A DNA stretch of 64,000 bases from a virus, in the IMG/VR virus record IMGVR_UViG_3300034061_005520, positions 1 to 64,000 of that record, one strand, 5' to 3'. Below, piece after piece: positions 30,736 to 39,525 of this stretch. Below the pieces are notes generated by a model that saw only the letters and a program-made list of their open reading frames with translations, did no database searches and was not told the origin of the DNA. Every line of letters begins with the position of its first letter. Position 1 is the first letter of the stretch. Both the position numbers and the translations under genes were made by a program.

Positions 30736-32928
30736 ATGTCTGCTCTACAAGAACTACAGAATTATACATTTGTTAGTAAATATGCCAGATGGATCGAAGA
30801 CAAGAATCGTAGAGAGACATGGAAAGAAGCGGTTGAGCGCGTCAAAAACATGATGCATTCTAAGTATGATTCCTACGGGATTTCGGAAGAAATCAACTGG
30901 GCATACGATATGATGTATAAGAAGAAGGTTCTAGGTAGTCAAAGAGCGCTACAGTTTGGCGGAGATCCCATTCTAAAGAGACACGCCAAGATCTATAATT
31001 GCACAAGTTCATACTGTGACAGGTTGAGGTTTTTTCAGGAATGTTTTTGGCTACTGCTCTGCGGGAGCGGGACGGGCTTTAGCGTACAAAAACACCATGT
31101 CGCCAAGCTGCCAACACTAGAACATGAAGTAGAGCAGGATATCGGTACAAAATACGTTATAGAAGATAGTATAGAAGGCTGGGCGGACGCTTTGGGAGTT
31201 CTGCTAAGTTCTTACTTTAGTAAGCCAGTAGACGAGTTTAAAGAATACAAAAATTGCCACATTGTTTTTGATTACTCAAATATTAGAACTAAGGGGTCTT
31301 CGTTAAGTTCTGGCGTTGGTAAAGCCCCAGGCTTTGAACCGCTGCAAAAGGGTCTAGAAAAAATTCGAGCCTTATTAGACAGATGCGTGGCCAATGGTCA
31401 AAAAAGACTTCGACCAATTGATGCATATGATATCGTAATGCATAGTAGCGATGCTGTTCTATCTGGCGGTGTACGCAGAAGCGCATCCTTGGCTCTCTTT
31501 AGTCCTGATGATGAAGAAATGGCCAAGGCCAAGACCGGAAACTGGTATGTAGAAAATCCGCAAAGGGCAAGAAGTAACAACTCGGCCCTACTTCTTAAGA
31601 ATGAGACTACGTTCGAAGAATTTAATACTCTCATGCAATCTGTGAAAGAGTTTGGCGAGCCAGGATTTATTTGGAGCGAATCAACAGAAATGATTTTTAA
31701 TCCATGCGTAGAAATAGGCATGTGGCCAATTGATGAACAAACCGGAAAAAGTGGTTGGCAGGGCTGTAACCTATCGACTATTAATTGCTCTAGCGTTGTT
31801 GACGAAGAAGACTTTTATGAGAGATGCAAGGCAGCAGCCATTATCGGCACTTTACAAGCTGGTTTTACTAAGCTAGACTATCTTGGCAAGATTAGTGAAA
31901 ATATTTTTAATAGAGAAGCACTGCTTGGTGTTTCGCTAACCGGCACTATGGAAAAGCACGATTTGGTATTATCCGAAAACGTATTAACCAAGGGTGCAAA
32001 AATTGCCGTAGACACCAATAAGCAAATATCCAAAAAGATTAGTATTAATCAAGCCGCTAGAGTGACCTGTTTAAAGCCAGAGGGTACTAGTAGTAGTATG
32101 TTGGGTACAAGCTCGGGTATCCACCCACACCACGCTAAACGCTATATCAGGCACGTACAGGCGAACGTTTTAGAAGCACCATACCAACACTTCAAGAAAC
32201 TAAACCCGCAAGCCTGCGAAAAATCCTCGTGGTCGGCCAATAATACAGACGAAGTAATCAAGTTTCCTATTGAGGTTCCGGACGGGGCAAAATTAAAGAA
32301 TCAATTACCAGCAGTAGAGATGCTACAGGTGGTAAAGGAAACACAAAAAAATTGGGTTAATTCTGGTAAAAATAGAGCACTGTGTACTCAAGAGTATTTG
32401 AGTCATAATGTTAGCAATACTGTTACGGTTAAACCGGATGAGTGGGACGATGTAACAAGATACATCTATGATAATAGAAAGTATTTTGCTGGCATATCGC
32501 TTATTCCACAAAGCGGTGATAAGGATTATCCACAAGCCCCATTCACTACCGTTTATACTAGTAGAGAAATTGTAAAAGAATATGGTGATGCGGCTCTGTG
32601 GTGTTCTGGTCTAATAGAGTTAGGACTAAATGCTTTTAACAATAACCTTTGGGCCGCTTGTGACTATATTATTATGTCTCAGAACAAGATTGATGACGAA
32701 GAAAATAAGTTATTATTCTTAACCAAGATGAGAAGGTTCGCAAGTAAGTACTTTGAGGACGACCTTAAGAGACTAACCTATTGCATGAAGGACGTTTATA
32801 ATTGGAAAATATATTGTGATTTATTTGATAGTTTTAAGAAGGTTGATTATACGCAGCTTTCTGAAACAGAAGATAATACGGCCGGAATAGAAGAGGTTAG
32901 CTGCGCTGGAGGGGCATGTTTACTATAA
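30736..32928 (+). CDS. Adenosylcobalamin-dependent (class II) ribonucleotide reductase, monomeric type
   Basis: The 730-residue product matches the RtpR-like monomeric class II enzymes in length and landmarks: YNCTSS and GCNLSTINC with the active-site Cys pair, FNPCVEIGM with the thiyl-radical Cys (about residue 323), and a C-terminal CAGGAC (Cys723 and Cys728) that shuttles electrons, like the C-x4-C tail of the Lactobacillus enzyme. It reduces ribonucleotides (triphosphates in the monomeric class) without oxygen, using vitamin B12. No R2 or NrdD/NrdG gene is present. It implies a host that makes or imports cobalamin. Confidence 0.92.
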   Translation: MSALQELQNYTFVSKYARWIEDKNRRETWKEAVERVKNMMHSKYDSYGISEEINWAYDMMYKKKVLGSQRALQFGGDPILKRHAKIYNCTSSYCDRLRFFQECFWLLLCGSGTGFSVQKHHVAKLPTLEHEVEQDIGTKYVIEDSIEGWADALGVLLSSYFSKPVDEFKEYKNCHIVFDYSNIRTKGSSLSSGVGKAPGFEPLQKGLEKIRALLDRCVANGQKRLRPIDAYDIVMHSSDAVLSGGVRRSASLALFSPDDEEMAKAKTGNWYVENPQRARSNNSALLLKNETTFEEFNTLMQSVKEFGEPGFIWSESTEMIFNPCVEIGMWPIDEQTGKSGWQGCNLSTINCSSVVDEEDFYERCKAAAIIGTLQAGFTKLDYLGKISENIFNREALLGVSLTGTMEKHDLVLSENVLTKGAKIAVDTNKQISKKISINQAARVTCLKPEGTSSSMLGTSSGIHPHHAKRYIRHVQANVLEAPYQHFKKLNPQACEKSSWSANNTDEVIKFPIEVPDGAKLKNQLPAVEMLQVVKETQKNWVNSGKNRALCTQEYLSHNVSNTVTVKPDEWDDVTRYIYDNRKYFAGISLIPQSGDKDYPQAPFTTVYTSREIVKEYGDAALWCSGLIELGLNAFNNNLWAACDYIIMSQNKIDDEENKLLFLTKMRRFASKYFEDDLKRLTYCMKDVYNWKIYCDLFDSFKKVDYTQLSETEDNTAGIEEVSCAGGACLL

Positions 32929-32954
32929 ATATATCCATATATAAATGATTAAAG

Positions 32955-32962
32955 GGTGTATA
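32955..32962 (+). promoter_or_regulatory. GGTGTATA element
   Basis: It lies in the 82-base gap between RNR and phoH, 26 bases after the stop and 48 bases before the TTG start. ACACC at 33006-33010 is its inverted partner just before the start codon. The rest of the gap is AT-rich (about 20% GC) with no other recognised signal. Confidence 0.5.
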
Positions 32963-33010
32963 AGTATAGCGTATTTTTAATATATCATATCTCATAATAA
33001 AGGACACACC

Positions 33011-33739
33011 TTGAGAAAAAACAATAAAGGGTCCAAGAAGAAGTCTAAGGTCATAGACTTAACAAATGAAATAAACAGTAATGGATATGCTTATAGAAAC
33101 AGACTGAAACCAAGAACAGAAAATCAAAGAGACTACATTAGGAACATAGCGGAAAATACCATAACCTTTTGTCAGGGCCTTGCTGGTTCTGGTAAAACAC
33201 ATATCGCTATAGGTATGGCTATAGAGTACCTATTAGATGAAAAAGTCAAAAAGATTATTATTACCAGACCAGTAATAGAAGCAGGAGAAAAGATTGGATA
33301 TCTTCCCGGAACAGCAGAAGAAAAACTGCACCCCTATCTATTACCCATTATAGACGAGATAAACCACTTCATATCATCTGCACAATATGCTTCACTAAGA
33401 CTTAATAATAAGATAGAGGTGGTGCCTCTTGGTCTTATGAGAGGACGTAACTTCCATAACTCTTTTATCGTAGCGGATGAGTGTCAGAACGCATCATACG
33501 ATCAACTGAAAATGCTCTTGACTAGAACCGGACAAGAGAGTAAAATGGTATTGACTGGCGACGTTGGACAATCAGATTTAAGCAGACATCTTCAAGGTGG
33601 GTTTATTGATCTGATTAGAACTCTTGATGGTTTAGAAGGAATCGGCGTTTCTCAACTGGAAGCCAGTGATATCGTGAGAAACCCAATTATAGCAAAGATT
33701 TTGGGACGCTTAGAATCTTATGAAAATAGAAAACAGTAA
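33011..33739 (+). CDS. phoH: PhoH-like P-loop ATPase
   Basis: The 242-residue product has Walker A GLAGSGKTH, then TRPVIEAGEKIGYLPGTAEE, PLGLMRGRNF, Walker B FIVADECQNAS, and LTGDVGQSDL, the full PhoH signature. The family is an ATPase/RNA helicase-like group very common in phages and of uncertain role in infection. The start is TTG 33011 after AAAGGAC, because no ATG occurs before the Walker A motif. It overlaps the HNH gene by 20 bases. Confidence 0.95.
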   Translation: MRKNNKGSKKKSKVIDLTNEINSNGYAYRNRLKPRTENQRDYIRNIAENTITFCQGLAGSGKTHIAIGMAIEYLLDEKVKKIIITRPVIEAGEKIGYLPGTAEEKLHPYLLPIIDEINHFISSAQYASLRLNNKIEVVPLGLMRGRNFHNSFIVADECQNASYDQLKMLLTRTGQESKMVLTGDVGQSDLSRHLQGGFIDLIRTLDGLEGIGVSQLEASDIVRNPIIAKILGRLESYENRKQ

Positions 33740-34301
33740 ATGTTTAATTCTTAATGCAGATTATTCGGCTTTGGGTATTATTGGGTGGAAAAAAGCTTTA
33801 ATATGGTCGATGCAAAACGAAGCGGATGAAAAGCCGAGGGTGGAGATTATAGATTTCTATAAAAATGATTTTATTCAGGGTGTTAATAATAAAAAATACC
33901 CTATCCCAGCGGTTGTAAAAACTTCTAAATATTTTAGGATTCATGATCAAAGGGTTAATTTTTCTCGTAAGAATTTATTTATACGAGATAATTATAGCTG
34001 TCAATATTGTGGGATTAGACAAGAGCTTAATAAGCTAACCTATGATCATGTTATACCCAAATCCTCATGGAAAGATAGGTCGGGGTCTCCGACTAATTGG
34101 ACCAACATAGTAACCGCGTGTGTTGAGTGCAATAGGAAAAAGGGAAATAGAACGCCAAAACAAGCTAATATGCCACTACATAATCTCCCAATAGCACCAA
34201 AGAAGAGTTCCAAATACTTGCCTATCACACACTTCCTGTTTAAGATAAGGAAAGAATTGCCAGAAGAGTGGTCTGCCTATCTACCGGAATCATACTTATA
34301 A
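33720..34301 (+). CDS. HNH endonuclease
   Basis: The 193-residue product has NYSCQYCG, then LTYDHVIPKS and VTACVECNRKKGNRTP. This is a Cys4-zinc-bound HNH nuclease (the catalytic His is in DHV, the second H/N in the NIVTAC region). The N-terminal part resembles the conserved domain preceding HNH in many phage and bacterial HNH proteins. It may act in DNA packaging, degradation of host DNA or homing. It is coupled to phoH and to the FmdB-like gene. Confidence 0.9.
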   Translation: MKIENSKCLILNADYSALGIIGWKKALIWSMQNEADEKPRVEIIDFYKNDFIQGVNNKKYPIPAVVKTSKYFRIHDQRVNFSRKNLFIRDNYSCQYCGIRQELNKLTYDHVIPKSSWKDRSGSPTNWTNIVTACVECNRKKGNRTPKQANMPLHNLPIAPKKSSKYLPITHFLFKIRKELPEEWSAYLPESYL

Positions 34302-34651
34302 TGCCTGCATATACATTTTTTTGCGAAGCCTGTAATAAGAAGTACGAAGTAGTTTGTTCGATTAAAGATTATCACGACAAGCTTCCTTGTGAATTTTGTG
34401 AATCTAATGTTTCTGTTCATAGAATGTATACAGAGGATGCTGCTACTCTTAGTTCTTCCGTTAAAAAATCCGACTCTGAATTAAAGACCGTTGGTGATTT
34501 AGCTAAAAGAAACACCGACAGAATGAGCAATGACGAAAAGCAGTATCTTAAGACAAAACACAACGAATACAAAGAGAATAAGCCGGATGCACCTCTTCCA
34601 AAGGGTATGTCTAGAATGACTAGGCAAAAAACAAAAACAAAGTGGGTATAA
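34301..34651 (+). CDS. FmdB-type zinc-ribbon protein
   Basis: The 116-residue product starts at an overlap with the HNH stop (TAATG). The N-terminus MPAYTFFCEACNKKYEV and then LPCEFCE form the CxxC...CxxC zinc ribbon of the FmdB family. The Lys-rich tail may bind nucleic acid. FmdB-like proteins are frequent in phages, often near nucleases; the role is unknown. Confidence 0.7.
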   Translation: MPAYTFFCEACNKKYEVVCSIKDYHDKLPCEFCESNVSVHRMYTEDAATLSSSVKKSDSELKTVGDLAKRNTDRMSNDEKQYLKTKHNEYKENKPDAPLPKGMSRMTRQKTKTKWV

Positions 34652-34654
34652 ACT

Positions 34655-35047
34655 ATGAAAAATGAAAAAGACTTTATTTTCACACCTAACGCTAATAAGT
34701 CCTACAATACAGAAAGAAAAGAGACACTGTATTGCTTTTTGGGAGAACATGAATTTCTAGACGAAAACAATAATCCCAGGGTTTTGAAAGATAGCTCAAA
34801 GGTATTAGCAAAGAGCGTGAGCACAGCGGCTTCGAGTAGGTATTTTATTAAAACCGGAACCCACGGCAGAATATACAACCCTATTGGTATGTATACGGAA
34901 GGTACGTCTGGAAAGTTTTTAGCAAAAATAGGAAAGAATGAGTGGAATTTTACAGAGGTTAATAAGGGTATCTTTGACCAGTACGTTAACTTTTTAAGAA
35001 CAAAAAACATAGCATGGCTTAACAATGCGGAAAGGGAGCTGATCTAA
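34655..35047 (+). CDS. Hypothetical protein, 130 aa
   Basis: The mixed alpha/beta, mildly basic product has SYNTERKETLYCFLGEHEFL and a Gly-rich core YIKTGTHGRIYNPIGMY-like. No membrane segment, zinc site or known fold is visible. It lies three bases after the FmdB-like gene and abuts the next gene, so it is part of the operon leading to UvsX. Confidence 0.55.
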   Translation: MKNEKDFIFTPNANKSYNTERKETLYCFLGEHEFLDENNNPRVLKDSSKVLAKSVSTAASSRYFIKTGTHGRIYNPIGMYTEGTSGKFLAKIGKNEWNFTEVNKGIFDQYVNFLRTKNIAWLNNAERELI

Positions 35048-35383
35048 ATGGGAGCTGTTACGAAAACACACGAGTATGCTGCTAGATATCTTCATGTTAC
35101 TATTCAAATGGACATAAAGAATATAGCAAAGGAGATAGGGCTGACCCAAAAGCAGGTCGAAAAAATACTTAATATCAATACTAAGAAGGCAAACATTCCC
35201 ACAACCACATCCAGCACTGATAATAGGGATCCTGAGCTTATGATAACTAAAACTCAGGGCAATAGGGGTGGAGTTAGTATTATGACAGCTGCGGCATCTA
35301 CCAAGGCAGAAGAAGTTAATAAATCAGCAGAACCTATTATTTCTAGAACAGCCAGAAACGCTATATTTCGACCCAAGAACTAA
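35048..35383 (+). CDS. Small protein with putative helix-turn-helix, 111 aa
   Basis: Residues about 20-45 (QMDIKNIAKEIGLTQKQVEK, then IL) read as a helix-turn-helix. The rest is low-complexity and Thr/Ala-rich, ending in a basic tail. It starts directly after the upstream stop. A DNA-binding accessory or regulator is possible, with no stronger evidence. Confidence 0.5.
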   Translation: MGAVTKTHEYAARYLHVTIQMDIKNIAKEIGLTQKQVEKILNINTKKANIPTTTSSTDNRDPELMITKTQGNRGGVSIMTAAASTKAEEVNKSAEPIISRTARNAIFRPKN

Positions 35384-35389
35384 GACAAA

Positions 35390-35815
35390 ATGTCTGCTAA
35401 TAAATATCCGTCCAAGTATTCCAATGGGAAGACTGTATCGGCTGCTCAGTATATTACCGAGATAATATGTGAAAGAAAAGCTAAAATAAATAAGCAGGAT
35501 CTTCACTATAGATTTTGGGTAACAAAAACATGGGCGGCTTATTACCGTAATCAAATAGCTTCAGCACATAAGTTATTAAAAACCTATTCTGATACTTCAA
35601 TAGTAAAAGCCTTGAATAGCAAGAAGGCAGAAAAAATTTACTCTCTGCGAGCGCCTCATCTTATACCTATCATAGAACAAGAAGAAAATGCGTTAGCACA
35701 AAGGAACCAGGAACTTTCTTTGGAACTAGACAGAACAGAAAAAACTGTATTTAGAAAAGAAAGAACTACTAATAATATCATATCGAAACTAAAGGGGCTA
35801 GATGATGAGTCTTAA
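35390..35815 (+). CDS. Helical protein of the recombination operon, 141 aa
   Basis: The N-terminal half (GKTVSAAQYITEIICERKAK, then LHYRFWVTKTWAAYYRNQI) is recurrent beside phage recombinase genes, in my memory without assigned function. The C-terminal half is a charged helix. It overlaps the recombinase start by 14 bases, so a recombination-accessory role is a fair inference. Confidence 0.6.
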   Translation: MSANKYPSKYSNGKTVSAAQYITEIICERKAKINKQDLHYRFWVTKTWAAYYRNQIASAHKLLKTYSDTSIVKALNSKKAEKIYSLRAPHLIPIIEQEENALAQRNQELSLELDRTEKTVFRKERTTNNIISKLKGLDDES

Positions 35816-36824
35816 AGAAGATGTAAAGAAGAATTTTGGTGATAATGTAATGTTAACAGCCAATGCTGTTATTGATAAAACTCTAGTAACGATACCGGTA
35901 AGTCCAGCACTAGATGTAGTTTTGAACGGCGGAATACCAGAAGGTTCTTTCGTTATTTTTACCGGTCAACCCAAGTGTGGTAAAACCACAACATCACTAG
36001 ACTTTTGCGCAACCGCACAGAAAAAGGAATATGCTCACGGGTCATTTAAGGATGGGAGAGAAGTGTACTACCTGAACATAGAAGGTAGATTGAAAAAGCG
36101 AGATCTAGAAGGTATACCCGGACTTAATCTAGAAAAATTTAATATCATAGGATCCCAAGAAGGTAAAATCTTACATGCAGAGGAATACCTACAAATAGCC
36201 GAAAGAATTATTAATGAAGTGCCGGGATCTGTTGTTATCATAGACTCATATTCTGCTCTATGTACCGAGACAGAAATTACAAGCGATATGAATAAGATGC
36301 AAAGAGCGGATGGTGCAAAGTTACTCGCTAAGTTTTGTAGAAAAGTCGCTAATGTGATTCCTGTAAATAGGAATATAGTGATTGGTATTACTCATCAAAT
36401 GGGTAATCCAGGTATGGGTCATAGTGAATGGAAAGAAAAGAGCGGTCAGGCTATCGCATATCAAACAGATATTAAGATCAAGGCCAACTACTTTAGTCCA
36501 TGGAACCTTACCACAGATAGTCCACAAATTGGGCAAGAGGTTCACTGGCAAGTTGTCTGTTCTGCTCTAGGAGCGCCGGGTGGAAAGATTACTAGTTATT
36601 TAAGGTACGGGCAGGGTATAGATAAACAAATGGAACTGCTCACGCTCGCTGTAGACCTTGGGTTAATATCTAAGGGTGGTGCGTGGTATACTATTTCTTC
36701 GGTGGAAGAAAAGCCAAAGTTTCAGGGTCTTGAGAAAACAAGACAGTATCTATTAGACCATCCTGAAGTCTATAATGATTTATGGACAAAGGTTAAGGAG
36801 ACCATGGGAATACAATGCAAGTAA
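35802..36824 (+). CDS. uvsX: UvsX/RecA-family recombinase
   Basis: The 340-residue product shows Walker A GQPKCGKTT, a YYLNIEGR strand, Walker B SVVIIDSYSAL, GITHQMGNPG, and a C-terminal LAVDLGLISKGGAWYTI motif as in T4-like UvsX and RecA. It would catalyse strand exchange in recombination-dependent replication and repair. Two ATGs are available, 35802 and 35805; the AAGGGG spacing slightly favours the second. It is coupled on both sides to small genes. Confidence 0.88.
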   Translation: MMSLKEDVKKNFGDNVMLTANAVIDKTLVTIPVSPALDVVLNGGIPEGSFVIFTGQPKCGKTTTSLDFCATAQKKEYAHGSFKDGREVYYLNIEGRLKKRDLEGIPGLNLEKFNIIGSQEGKILHAEEYLQIAERIINEVPGSVVIIDSYSALCTETEITSDMNKMQRADGAKLLAKFCRKVANVIPVNRNIVIGITHQMGNPGMGHSEWKEKSGQAIAYQTDIKIKANYFSPWNLTTDSPQIGQEVHWQVVCSALGAPGGKITSYLRYGQGIDKQMELLTLAVDLGLISKGGAWYTISSVEEKPKFQGLEKTRQYLLDHPEVYNDLWTKVKETMGIQCK

Positions 36825-37222
36825 AAGATTTAGATGGCAATACCCATAATTGGCAATTAATAGGTAATATAGCACATGGATCTATACAGAATAAGTCTAG
36901 TTTGCATTTGCAGGCTAGGGACTTAATACGCGAGTGTTTTCCAACCCTACAGATACTAGAAGAAGTTCCAATTAATCCTAGGCGTTCGGAAACTCTTTAT
37001 TTAGACTTTTACTTACCACTTATAAAAAAATGCATAGAAGTTCATGGGGAACAACATTATAAATTTAGTCGGTTTTTTCACAATACCCCTCTTGGATTTA
37101 TTAGACACAAAAAAAGAGACCAAGAAAAAAAAGATTGGTGTGAATTAAATGGCATAGAATACATAGAGCTTCCCTTTGACGAAACAAACCAATGGATATC
37201 AAGGATAAAAAATGAACACTAA
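36815..37222 (+). CDS. PD-(D/E)XK / Vsr-like endonuclease, 135 aa
   Basis: The motif order TLYLDFYLP, then KCIEVHGEQHY, and KKRDQEKKDWCELNGIEYIEL matches the DUF559/Vsr-like restriction fold: catalytic Asp in LDF, E-x-H in the next strand, and a basic helix. The substrate is unknown; very short patch repair-type or branched-DNA cleavage is possible given the recombinase next door. It overlaps uvsX by ten bases. Confidence 0.72.
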   Translation: MQVKDLDGNTHNWQLIGNIAHGSIQNKSSLHLQARDLIRECFPTLQILEEVPINPRRSETLYLDFYLPLIKKCIEVHGEQHYKFSRFFHNTPLGFIRHKKRDQEKKDWCELNGIEYIELPFDETNQWISRIKNEH

Positions 37223-37694
37223 AGAACAAGTTAACGAATGGGATCGGGTGCTTGATGAGTATGAAAAAAGCATCGGCATGGGGTCTTATAAACCAGACTC
37301 TTTCTCAGAGGAAGAACTTAATGGCTATTTTCAGATGAGTCGAGACGAATTGGAAAAAACCACACCAGAAGTTTGTGGTGAGATAGCATATAGGCTGGGT
37401 CAGTTTGCGTTCCATATTCAGCGTAGTATTAATAGAGAAATATCAAGATTGAATTGGGCAGATGAGACGATAAAAGAGATTATAGCCGATGAGATAAATA
37501 ATTATAAGGGATATGGTTATATTGAGAAGTCTTTACAAGCTATAAAGCATAATGACAAAGCCCTATCATTAAATAAGATAAAGAAATATGCGAAACAAAG
37601 AAGTGATAGGCTTCAGTATTTAGCAAATAGTGTGAAGCATCTATCTGATATTATGTTATCTATTCAAAAAACAAAGGTGAAACATGGGTCTTAA
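37212..37694 (+). CDS. Conserved helical phage protein, 160 aa
   Basis: All-helical, with DELEKTTPEVCGEIAYRLGQ and FAFHIQRSINREISR, a pattern I recall from unassigned proteins in phage recombination modules. A coiled-coil-like C-terminus includes SLQAIKHNDKALSLNKIKKY. It overlaps both neighbours by about ten bases. It may be a recombination mediator or a single-strand-DNA cofactor; unproven. Confidence 0.6.
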   Translation: MNTKEQVNEWDRVLDEYEKSIGMGSYKPDSFSEEELNGYFQMSRDELEKTTPEVCGEIAYRLGQFAFHIQRSINREISRLNWADETIKEIIADEINNYKGYGYIEKSLQAIKHNDKALSLNKIKKYAKQRSDRLQYLANSVKHLSDIMLSIQKTKVKHGS

Positions 37695-38055
37695 TAACGA
37701 CGACATTAAACAACTAATAGCCATATTGCAAAGAGGGTTGACTCAGGACGAGGCAGATCCTGTTGAGACAACAACCCCAAAAAAGACCAAAAGCAGAAAA
37801 AAGTCGGCCGATACCACACCAAAGAAGCCGACTAGAGTTAATATGTTTGATCAAATGGCAGAAAGCAGAATGCACAAAGAAGACGTAGCCATAGACAAAA
37901 AACTAAATAAATCTCCCCCAACACCTAGAAGAGATGAGTTCAAGCCTTTGAAACTCGCTTGTAGAGTTTGCGGCAAGACAGAGGCGGTCGATCCATCTAT
38001 CATAGAGTCCGCAGACAGATACAAATGCAACAAATGCGCCATATCAGCAGGGTAA
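37684..38055 (+). CDS. Basic linker plus zinc-ribbon protein, 123 aa
   Basis: A helix is followed by a Lys/Thr/Pro-rich disordered segment (PKKTKSRKKSADTTPKKPTR) and a C-terminal zinc ribbon LACRVCGKTEAVD ... YKCNKCAISAG. It looks like a small nucleic-acid or protein adaptor. It ends 12 bases before the helicase gene, so a helicase-loading or primase-partner role is possible. Confidence 0.6.
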   Translation: MGLNNDDIKQLIAILQRGLTQDEADPVETTTPKKTKSRKKSADTTPKKPTRVNMFDQMAESRMHKEDVAIDKKLNKSPPTPRRDEFKPLKLACRVCGKTEAVDPSIIESADRYKCNKCAISAG

Positions 38056-38067
38056 TAGAGGATAAAT

Positions 38068-39525
38068 ATGATTTTGTGTGATCCAGCAGCAGAGAGGGCC
38101 GTCTTGGCCGGTATCTGCAAATACGGAGAAGATGCTTACTTAGATGTTGCCGATATACTACAGCCAACATCTTTTACTATAGATAGTAATGGTATTATAT
38201 TTAAGTGTATCAAGACTATCTGTGAAAAAGAACATAAGCCTACTATTGATATAGCCTCAATATATTCTATAGCTCAGGAAATTGGTGTCTCTAATATTCT
38301 ATCCAAAAAAGAAGAGGCCCAGCACCTAAAGGCTATCATGGATTTTCCTGTTAGTCTGGAAAATGTCAGAAAGTTTGCTGCTAAAATCAGGAAACTTGAA
38401 ATAGCTAGACTACTAAGAACTCAGCTAGAAGGGGCAAAAGATAAGATCCTAGAGGTTAACGGATCAGAACCCATAACCTCTATACTAGCCATAGCAGAAG
38501 ATGCTATTTTCAACTTCTCGTCTCTGCTTAATGATGGAAACGATAATAATCCAGAAACAATGGGGCAGGGGTTGGACGAGTACATCAAATATCTGGAGGA
38601 AAACAAGGTTGATCAGGTTGGTATTTCTACAGGGTTTCCTGTTTATGATCAAGCTATTGGTGGTGGTCTAAGAAAGGGTACTGTTAATGTAATTGCAGCA
38701 AGACCGAAAACTGGTAAAACACTATTATCTGATAATATGGGCTATAATGTTGCTAAGTTAAATATTCCTGTATTAAACATGGATACAGAAATGACAAAGC
38801 AAGACCATATTAATAGAGTTCTTGCTATGATGACTGAAACGGAGATAAACTCTATTGAAACCGGCAAGTTTAGCCAAACGCCAGCGGCCAGAAATAAAAT
38901 CATGGACGCTGTGGAACAACTAAAGTCCATAAAGCTCTATCACAAATCCATTGCCGGAAAACCATTTGAAGAACAATTGGCTATCATGCGTAGATGGATT
39001 ATGAAGGACGTTGGCCTAAATGATGATGGAACCGCAAAAGACTGCGTTATATTTTATGACTATCTAAAGCTTATGGATAGTACCGGTATCTCTCAAGATA
39101 TGAAAGAGTATCAGGTATTAGGCTTTATGATGACCAGCCTGCATAACTTTGCAGTCAGGTACAAGGTTCCAATTGTTGCATTTATCCAGCTTAATAGAGA
39201 CGGCATAACCAAAGAAAGTACGGATACTGCCTCTGGTTCAGATAGAATTATTTGGCTGTGCAGTAATTTTAGTATTTTCAAGCGCAAGTCTGATGAAGAA
39301 ATTGCTGAGGATGGTCCGGATAGTGGTAATCGTAAATTGGTGCCTTTAATTAGTCGTCATGGCGGAGGATTGGATGATAACGACTATATTAATTGTCATA
39401 TGAAGGGGTGGTGTGCAAAAATTTCGGAAGGACGCACAAGACTCGAAATATTGAATAATGTTAACAAACCTAAAGACGGATTTATAGTAGATAATGAAAA
39501 CGATGAATCGATCCCATTCGAATGA
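38068..39525 (+). CDS. dnaB: Replicative DNA helicase, DnaB family
   Basis: The 485-residue product has an N-terminal helical domain (AERAVLAGICKYG), a linker, and a RecA-type motor: STGFPVYDQAIGGGLRKGTV, Walker A ARPKTGKT, NMDTEM, Walker B CVIFYDYLKL, VPIVAFIQLNRDG, and a C-terminal ISRHGGG region with the arginine-finger area. Length and order fit DnaB rather than T4 gp41. It would unwind the fork and partner the primase gene that overlaps its end by 32 bases. Confidence 0.92.
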   Translation: MILCDPAAERAVLAGICKYGEDAYLDVADILQPTSFTIDSNGIIFKCIKTICEKEHKPTIDIASIYSIAQEIGVSNILSKKEEAQHLKAIMDFPVSLENVRKFAAKIRKLEIARLLRTQLEGAKDKILEVNGSEPITSILAIAEDAIFNFSSLLNDGNDNNPETMGQGLDEYIKYLEENKVDQVGISTGFPVYDQAIGGGLRKGTVNVIAARPKTGKTLLSDNMGYNVAKLNIPVLNMDTEMTKQDHINRVLAMMTETEINSIETGKFSQTPAARNKIMDAVEQLKSIKLYHKSIAGKPFEEQLAIMRRWIMKDVGLNDDGTAKDCVIFYDYLKLMDSTGISQDMKEYQVLGFMMTSLHNFAVRYKVPIVAFIQLNRDGITKESTDTASGSDRIIWLCSNFSIFKRKSDEEIAEDGPDSGNRKLVPLISRHGGGLDDNDYINCHMKGWCAKISEGRTRLEILNNVNKPKDGFIVDNENDESIPFE

